A stretch of DNA of 36,659 nt from Fibrobacterota bacterium (lineage in GTDB: Bacteria; Fibrobacterota; Chitinivibrionia; Chitinivibrionales; Chitinispirillaceae): positions 1 through 36,659 of the forward strand of contig JAEZKP010000003.1 in NCBI GenBank assembly GCA_023436145.1, written 5' to 3'. The translations under genes were made by a program, and so were the position numbers. Numbering within the stretch: position 1 is the stretch's first letter; each line of letters starts with the position of its first letter. A model generated the notes under the pieces. It was not told where the DNA came from and did not search any database. It was given only the letters and a program-made list of their open reading frames with translations. Shown piece after piece: positions 32,424-36,659 of this stretch.

Positions 32424-32953
32424 TGGAATTTCTGGAATTAGTTCAAAAGAGGCATTCGGTGCGGTCTTTTCTGGATAAACCGGTGGAGCAATCTGTACTG
32501 CTTTCTATTCTTGAGGCTGGCAGCTTAGCTCCTTCAGCATGTAACATTCAACCATGGATATTCATCGTAGTTCAGGATGCTATTGACAGGGAAAAACTTA
32601 AACCGGTTTATGACCGCCCATGGTTTATAGAAGCACCGGTAATATTGGCAGTGTGTTGTGATCACAGTATCTCCTGGAAAAGAAAAGATGGAAAGGATTA
32701 TGGTGACATAGACATCGCCATAGCCATGGATCATATTACCCTTGCTGCAGCCGAAAAAGAAATTGGTACTTGCTGGATTGGCTCATTTAATGAACTTGAA
32801 GCCAGAAAAGTATTGAGACTTCCATCACAAATCGAACCGGTGGCATTTACTCCTATGGGCTATCCTGCAACCAATTCATTTACCAAGGTTCGCAAAAGCC
32901 TTCCTGAGAGTCTTCATTGGGGATATTATGGAGGGAAGAAAAATAACTCCTGA
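32423..32953 (+). CDS. Nitroreductase-family FMN oxidoreductase
   Basis: The 176-aa protein has the short nitroreductase pattern: LELVQKRHSVRSFLDKPVEQ (FMN phosphate binding by Arg/Ser), LEAGSLAPSACNIQPWIFIV, 'AIAMDHITLAAAEKEIGTCW' and 'IGSFNELEARKVLRLP', FTPMGYPA. These enzymes reduce nitro, quinone or flavin substrates with NAD(P)H; the physiological substrate is not evident. Its ATG shares one base with the stop of the barrel-TPR gene, so the two are translationally coupled, although no functional link is obvious. It is followed by a strong terminator. Confidence 0.9.
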   Translation: MEFLELVQKRHSVRSFLDKPVEQSVLLSILEAGSLAPSACNIQPWIFIVVQDAIDREKLKPVYDRPWFIEAPVILAVCCDHSISWKRKDGKDYGDIDIAIAMDHITLAAAEKEIGTCWIGSFNELEARKVLRLPSQIEPVAFTPMGYPATNSFTKVRKSLPESLHWGYYGGKKNNS

Positions 32954-33004
32954 TATCAGGTATCTTCTGATTTAATTATTTTAATGAATTGTTTCTTTTG
33001 ATGA

Positions 33005-33031
33005 AGCCGGGTGGCTAACCCGGCTGTTTTT
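33005..33031 (+). terminator. Terminator of surface-protein/nitroreductase operon
   Basis: AGCCGGGT (33005-33012) pairs with ACCCGGCT (33018-33025), loop GGCTA, followed by GTTTTT. It lies about 50 bases after the nitroreductase stop. Confidence 0.85.
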
Positions 33032-33117
33032 ATGTAATGATCTTTGCTACTACTAATTTTGAAAGAACAGCTGAAACTGTGAATACATTCAGGCTTATCA
33101 GCTGAATTTAGGAAATA

Positions 33118-33762
33118 ATGTTTCAATCAGTAATTTATGAAGACGAATCGGTGATTGTGGTAAATAAAAATCCGGGTGTTGCGGTAATTCCGGGTCGTGG
33201 AATTCCGGATCCGGAAATCCTTTGCAAATATCTGGAAAAATCCTGCGGTGGCAAAATATTTCCGGTTCACAGACTTGATCGTGAAACCAGTGGTGTTATA
33301 ATTTTTGCTAAAACACCCCAGGCCCACCGAAATCTCTGTTTACAGTTTGAACAGCGAAAAGTCAGTAAGATTTATCTGGCAGCAGTTTCAGGAAAGTTAA
33401 GTGGTTCTGGTACAGTTTCCGAGCCAATCTATCAGTTTGGGTCTGGACGTATGGGAGTGGACAAGCGGGGGAAGAAATCTCAAACCGATTACGTTGTGAT
33501 CCAGGAATTTAATAATTCAACATTATTGAAGATAAATCCATTAACAGGAAGAAGACATCAGATTAGGGTTCACATGTATCATATAGGCCATCCGGTTTTG
33601 GGTGACATGATTTATGGGTATCCCAGGCCTGTGGGAAACGTGTCCAGACTGATGTTGCATGCCCATACAATTACTGTCAGGTTGGAGAACGGAATCGAGA
33701 AGACATTCTGTGCTGATACGGACAGGCAGTGGAATGAAATTGTCGAAAAGCTGACAGTGTAA
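33118..33762 (+). CDS. RluA-family pseudouridine synthase
   Basis: A 214-aa single-domain enzyme that converts uridine to pseudouridine in RNA. It shows VIYEDESVIVVNKNPGVAVI, the catalytic motif PVHRLDRETSGVIIFAKT with Asp near residue 58, RKVSKIYLAAVSGKL, LLKINPLTGRRHQIRVHM and GHPVLGDMIYGYP. The S4 RNA-binding domain of RluC/RluD is absent, and length is close to RluA or TruC. Whether it acts on rRNA or tRNA cannot be read from sequence. It stands alone, with the preceding terminator at 33005-33031 and 185 bases before lysA. Confidence 0.9.
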   Translation: MFQSVIYEDESVIVVNKNPGVAVIPGRGIPDPEILCKYLEKSCGGKIFPVHRLDRETSGVIIFAKTPQAHRNLCLQFEQRKVSKIYLAAVSGKLSGSGTVSEPIYQFGSGRMGVDKRGKKSQTDYVVIQEFNNSTLLKINPLTGRRHQIRVHMYHIGHPVLGDMIYGYPRPVGNVSRLMLHAHTITVRLENGIEKTFCADTDRQWNEIVEKLTV

Positions 33763-33947
33763 GATATCGGCTTAATGCATGTTTAATATGATAATTCTTT
33801 GATTTTAAATACAATGCATAAATGGATGCTTAAGAAACTTTAAAAGACAGTGACAAAGAAACGAAAAATACGTATTTTCAACTGTCCCGGTACAAAATTT
33901 ATCAGAATAAAAGAATGATACCCTTTTAACAGGAGAAAAATACAGAT

Positions 33948-35210
33948 ATGTTGAGGAAAAATCTACCGTTTACAAAACAGCAGATTGAATCCATTATTGA
34001 CTCTACTCCCACTCCTTTTCATATATATGATGAAAGCGGAATCCGTAATAATGTACGTAAATTAATCCGGGATTTCTCCTGGGCGCCTGGATTCAAGGAA
34101 TACTTTGCGGTTAAAGCTGCGCCCAACCCTTTTCTTATGAAAATTCTTAAAAGTGAGGGGTGTGGTGCTGATTGCAGTTCATATGCGGAGCTTTTGCTGG
34201 CTGAGAAATGTGATATATTGGCAGAAGAGATAATGTTTTCATCAAATGACACTCCTGCGGCTGAATTCCGGAAAGCCAGAGAGCTTGGGGCAATAATCAA
34301 TCTGGATGATTTTTCTCATATTTCATATCTGGAAAAGCACGCCGGCATACCGGATCTTATCTGTCTGAGATATAATCCTGGACCGTTAAGAAGCGGAAAT
34401 GCAATAATCGGTAATCCCAAAGAAGCAAAATACGGTTTTACCTGCGAACAGATCCACCAGGGTTACAGGATTCTGGCTCAGAAGGGTGCTACTCGTTTCG
34501 GGTTGCACACGATGGTGGCTTCAAATGAGCTGAACTATCAGTACTTTATTGACACTGCGGTCATGCTTTTTGAATTGGCGGTGGAAGTGTGGCAGAATGA
34601 AGGTATCCGGATCGAATTTGTAAATTTGGGAGGTGGAATAGGAATCCCTTACCGTCCTGAGCACAGTCCCGTAGACACAAGCGCGGTTTCCAGCGGGATT
34701 AAAGAAGCTTACGAGAAAATTGTTGTTGCAGCTGGTCTTCACCCGATGAAAATATTTCTGGAGTGTGGCCGGATGATTACCGGACCGTATGGTTATCTGA
34801 TTTCCAGAGTTTTACATTTAAAAGATACTTATAAAAAGTATGTGGGACTGGATGCCTGTATGGCCAACCTCATGAGGCCTGCTCTTTATGGGGCTTATCA
34901 CCATATCACTGTCCTGGGTAAAGAGAATGATCCCTGTGATTTTACCTGTGATGTAACCGGATCGCTTTGTGAAAACAACGATAAATTCGCCATTGACAGA
35001 AATCTTCCGGCTGTTGAACCAGGAGATATCGTGGTGATTCATGATGCAGGTGCGCATGGACATGCGATGGGGTTTAATTACAACGGTAAATTGCGTTCTG
35101 CAGAGCTGCTGTTACGGGAAAACGGGGAAGTAACTCAGATTCGCAGAGCTGAAACTATTGATGACCATTTTGCAACTCTGGATTTCCAACATCTCAATAA
35201 ATTTTCCTGA
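33948..35210 (+). CDS. lysA: Diaminopimelate decarboxylase
   Basis: LysA makes lysine from meso-diaminopimelate using PLP. The 420-aa fold-type III enzyme shows TPTPFHIYDESGIRNNVRKL, KEYFAVKAAPNPFLMKIL with the PLP-binding lysine, 'GCGADCSSYAELLLA', IMFSSNDTP, FGLHTMVASNEL, 'IEFVNLGGGIGIPYRPE', LECGRMITGPYGYL, 'YVGLDACMANLMRPALYGAY' with HHITV, and VTGSLCENNDKFA with the catalytic Cys. The usual EPGR motif reads ECGR, a form typical of the LysA subgroup with the MANLMRP segment. AGGAGAAA precedes the ATG. The next gene starts 11 bases later, so they probably share an mRNA. Confidence 0.93.
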   Translation: MLRKNLPFTKQQIESIIDSTPTPFHIYDESGIRNNVRKLIRDFSWAPGFKEYFAVKAAPNPFLMKILKSEGCGADCSSYAELLLAEKCDILAEEIMFSSNDTPAAEFRKARELGAIINLDDFSHISYLEKHAGIPDLICLRYNPGPLRSGNAIIGNPKEAKYGFTCEQIHQGYRILAQKGATRFGLHTMVASNELNYQYFIDTAVMLFELAVEVWQNEGIRIEFVNLGGGIGIPYRPEHSPVDTSAVSSGIKEAYEKIVVAAGLHPMKIFLECGRMITGPYGYLISRVLHLKDTYKKYVGLDACMANLMRPALYGAYHHITVLGKENDPCDFTCDVTGSLCENNDKFAIDRNLPAVEPGDIVVIHDAGAHGHAMGFNYNGKLRSAELLLRENGEVTQIRRAETIDDHFATLDFQHLNKFS

Positions 35211-35221
35211 AAGGAACTATT

Positions 35222-36391
35222 GTGAATCAGTTAGAGCTCAGGTATGGGATTAACCCACATCAGGCACCGGCAAGAATTTTCATGCATTCAGGTCAGCTTC
35301 CCATTAAGGTTCTTAATGGCAGACCCGGTTATATTAATCTTCTCGATGCTCTTAATTCGTGGCTATTGGTAAAGGAATTGAAAGAAGAGCTGAAGCTTCC
35401 TGCTGCGGCTTCATTTAAGCATGTTAGTCCCGCAGGTGCTGCGGTGGCTGTACCTCTTACCAAAGAATTAAAAAAAGCCTATTTTGTAGATGATCTGGAA
35501 CTTAGCCCTCTGGCTACAGCTTATGCCAGAGCACGTGGAGCGGATCGGGTTTCCAGCTTCGGTGATTTTGTGGCTCTCAGTGACACTGTGGACCTGGCTA
35601 CAGCAAAGCTTCTGAAAAGAGAAGTTTCTGATGGAGTTATTGCACCTGATTTTGAGCCTGGAGCTCTGGAAATATTGAAGTCCAAAAAAAGTGGAGCTTA
35701 TGCGATTATCCAGATCGACTCTTCATACCAACCGCCGGTTATGGAAACCCGTGAAATTATGGGGATAAGTTTTGAGCAGCGTCGCAATGATATTAAACTC
35801 TCAGCAGATTGCCTCAAAAACAGGGTCACTACAAAAAAAACAATTCCTGAGAGTGCAACCAGAGATCTTTTAGTTGCGCAGATCACTCTTAAATACACTC
35901 AGTCTAATTCGGTTTGTCTTGCTCTGGATGGGCAGGTTATCGGAGTGGGAGCAGGGCAGCAATCCAGAATTCATTGTGTAAGGCTGGCTTCTTCGAAGGC
36001 TGATCGCTGGTATCTGAGGCAAAATCCTGCGGTTATAAACCTGAAGTTTAAAGATAAGATCGGACGGCCTGATCGGGATAATGCCATTGATCAGTTTTTA
36101 GAGGACAATCTTTCTCCTGCAGAACTCTTCACTTGGCAGAACAATTTTGAACAGGCTCCGGACCGGCTGTCATTCGATCAGAAAAGAGAGTGGCTTAATC
36201 TGATGAGCGGTGTTTCGATGGCATCGGATGCATTCTTTCCATTCCGGGATAGTATAGATCGAGCACAACAGAGTGGTGTAGATTTTATAGTACAACCGGG
36301 TGGATCGGTAAGGGATGATATTGTGATAGAGGCCTGTAATGAGTATGAGATGGTGATGGCTTTCAGTGGTATTCGGTTATTTCATCATTGA
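35222..36391 (+). CDS. Stand-alone AICAR transformylase (PurH C-terminal type)
   Basis: The enzyme formylates AICAR with 10-formyl-tetrahydrofolate in purine synthesis. The 389-aa protein starts MNQLELRYGINPHQAPARIF, which is where the transformylase half of PurH begins. PAAASFKHVSPAGAAVAVPL carries the catalytic Lys-His pair near residue 67. QITLKYTQSNSVCLALDGQV, 'IGVGAGQQSRIHCVRLA', GVSMASDAFFPFRDSID and VDFIVQPGGSVRDD complete the family pattern. The N-terminal IMP cyclohydrolase (MGS-like) domain is absent, and no frame upstream encodes it, since lysA ends 11 bases before. A separate cyclohydrolase is therefore expected elsewhere. The start is GTG at 35222 after AAGGAACT. Pairing with lysA is probably just cotranscription. 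Confidence 0.92.
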   Translation: MNQLELRYGINPHQAPARIFMHSGQLPIKVLNGRPGYINLLDALNSWLLVKELKEELKLPAAASFKHVSPAGAAVAVPLTKELKKAYFVDDLELSPLATAYARARGADRVSSFGDFVALSDTVDLATAKLLKREVSDGVIAPDFEPGALEILKSKKSGAYAIIQIDSSYQPPVMETREIMGISFEQRRNDIKLSADCLKNRVTTKKTIPESATRDLLVAQITLKYTQSNSVCLALDGQVIGVGAGQQSRIHCVRLASSKADRWYLRQNPAVINLKFKDKIGRPDRDNAIDQFLEDNLSPAELFTWQNNFEQAPDRLSFDQKREWLNLMSGVSMASDAFFPFRDSIDRAQQSGVDFIVQPGGSVRDDIVIEACNEYEMVMAFSGIRLFHH

Positions 36392-36489
36392 TTGAAGTTT
36401 TTCACTTGATTTCTTATTCCAAAGCTTATTATATTTAGGGTCTCGATTTTAAAAAATCGGGACTGCTCATTTAAAGACCGACAATAAGG

Positions 36490-36514
36490 ATCACCTGATG
36501 GCGTATTAGGTGAT
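36490..36514. ncRNA. Candidate structured element downstream of AICAR transformylase
   Basis: ATCACCTGAT (36490-36499) pairs with ATTAGGTGAT (36505-36514), one G-T pair, loop GGCGT. There is no T-run after it. It sits 99 bases after the stop codon and is followed by a separate terminator at 36544-36574. It may be part of a 3' UTR or of a small RNA; I cannot match it to a known RNA class. Confidence 0.3.
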
Positions 36515-36543
36515 GGCTGCCCGAAAGAACGGAAAAAAAGAGA

Positions 36544-36574
36544 GAAAAAGAGCTTGCGTCTTTTTCGATTTTTT
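36544..36574 (+). terminator. Intrinsic terminator at right end of window
   Basis: GAAAAAGA (36544-36551) pairs with TCTTTTTC (36559-36566) around GCTTGCG, followed by GATTTTTT. It probably ends the lysA-AICAR transformylase transcript or a small RNA beginning after 36391. The remaining 85 bases to the window end hold no recognisable gene. Confidence 0.7.
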
Positions 36575-36659
36575 ATTATTTTAACGGGCACGAATTTGAA
36601 AAGATGTCTTAAGGGTAAGGCAAGCAAGTTTCTGCGGTAATCGATATCGCAAGTCTGCG

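Noticed and set aside
33763..33947. Possible lysine riboswitch before lysA
   Set aside because: The 185-base region lacks recognisable conserved lysine-riboswitch segments and a terminator.
36481..36500. GGATCACCT resembling the 3' end of 16S rRNA
   Set aside because: Only nine bases match and the sequence upstream is not rRNA; the match is part of the hairpin.
1..36659. CRISPR array, prophage or integrative element
   Set aside because: No evenly spaced direct repeats, integrase, phage structural genes or attachment-site duplication were seen; only the RAYT end and REP-like hairpins point to mobile DNA.

Overview
The window looks like chromosome of a Gram-negative, flagellated bacterium, most plausibly Fibrobacterota (Chitinivibrionia/Fibrobacter side). 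A secreted protein at 27829-30060 carries a near-textbook fibro-slime domain, a family known mainly from that phylum. KdsA (LPS core synthesis), several lipobox lipoproteins, a SPOR protein and predicted outer-membrane barrels indicate an outer membrane. The DNA is moderately AT-rich and densely coded. The phylum assignment is inference; no 16S gene is present.

Layout. 1-1860: a RAYT-type (REP-associated) transposase cut by the window edge, followed by hairpin repeats that look like its REP partners, flanking a small putative outer-membrane protein. 1878-8865, minus strand: housekeeping genes in two groups. One is rimO, fmdB and obg. The other is maf, rodZ, tatD, a 44-aa membrane peptide and hisB, followed by a SPOR lipoprotein. 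9175-10704, plus strand: a leader ending in a strong terminator, then a 53-aa ORF that overlaps an ArgD-type aminotransferase. 10757-14276: a MORN-repeat (YwqK-like) lipoprotein, a eukaryotic-type hisA overlapping an apbE lipoprotein gene, and kdsA convergent to them.

14436-19478, plus strand: gap, pgk, tpiA and secG, then tRNA-Leu(GAG) and rlmN, with clear terminators and promoters. 19488-22687: a small helical protein, a CgeB/DUF3880-type glycosyltransferase and a short flagellin whose leader holds a perfect hairpin next to the ribosome binding site.

22892-32953 is the most unusual part. It holds a 1610-aa secreted TPR solenoid with a TolB/FlgO-like head, the fibro-slime protein with a Ca-binding loop and FlgD-like tail, and a PorV/PorQ-like barrel fused to TPRs and a coiled coil. 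A nitroreductase gene overlaps the last by one base. I read the first three as a candidate cell-surface or adhesion export module; this is inference from architecture and order. 33118-36391 holds an RluA-type pseudouridine synthase, lysA and a stand-alone AICAR transformylase, and the window ends in a non-coding stretch with two strong hairpins.
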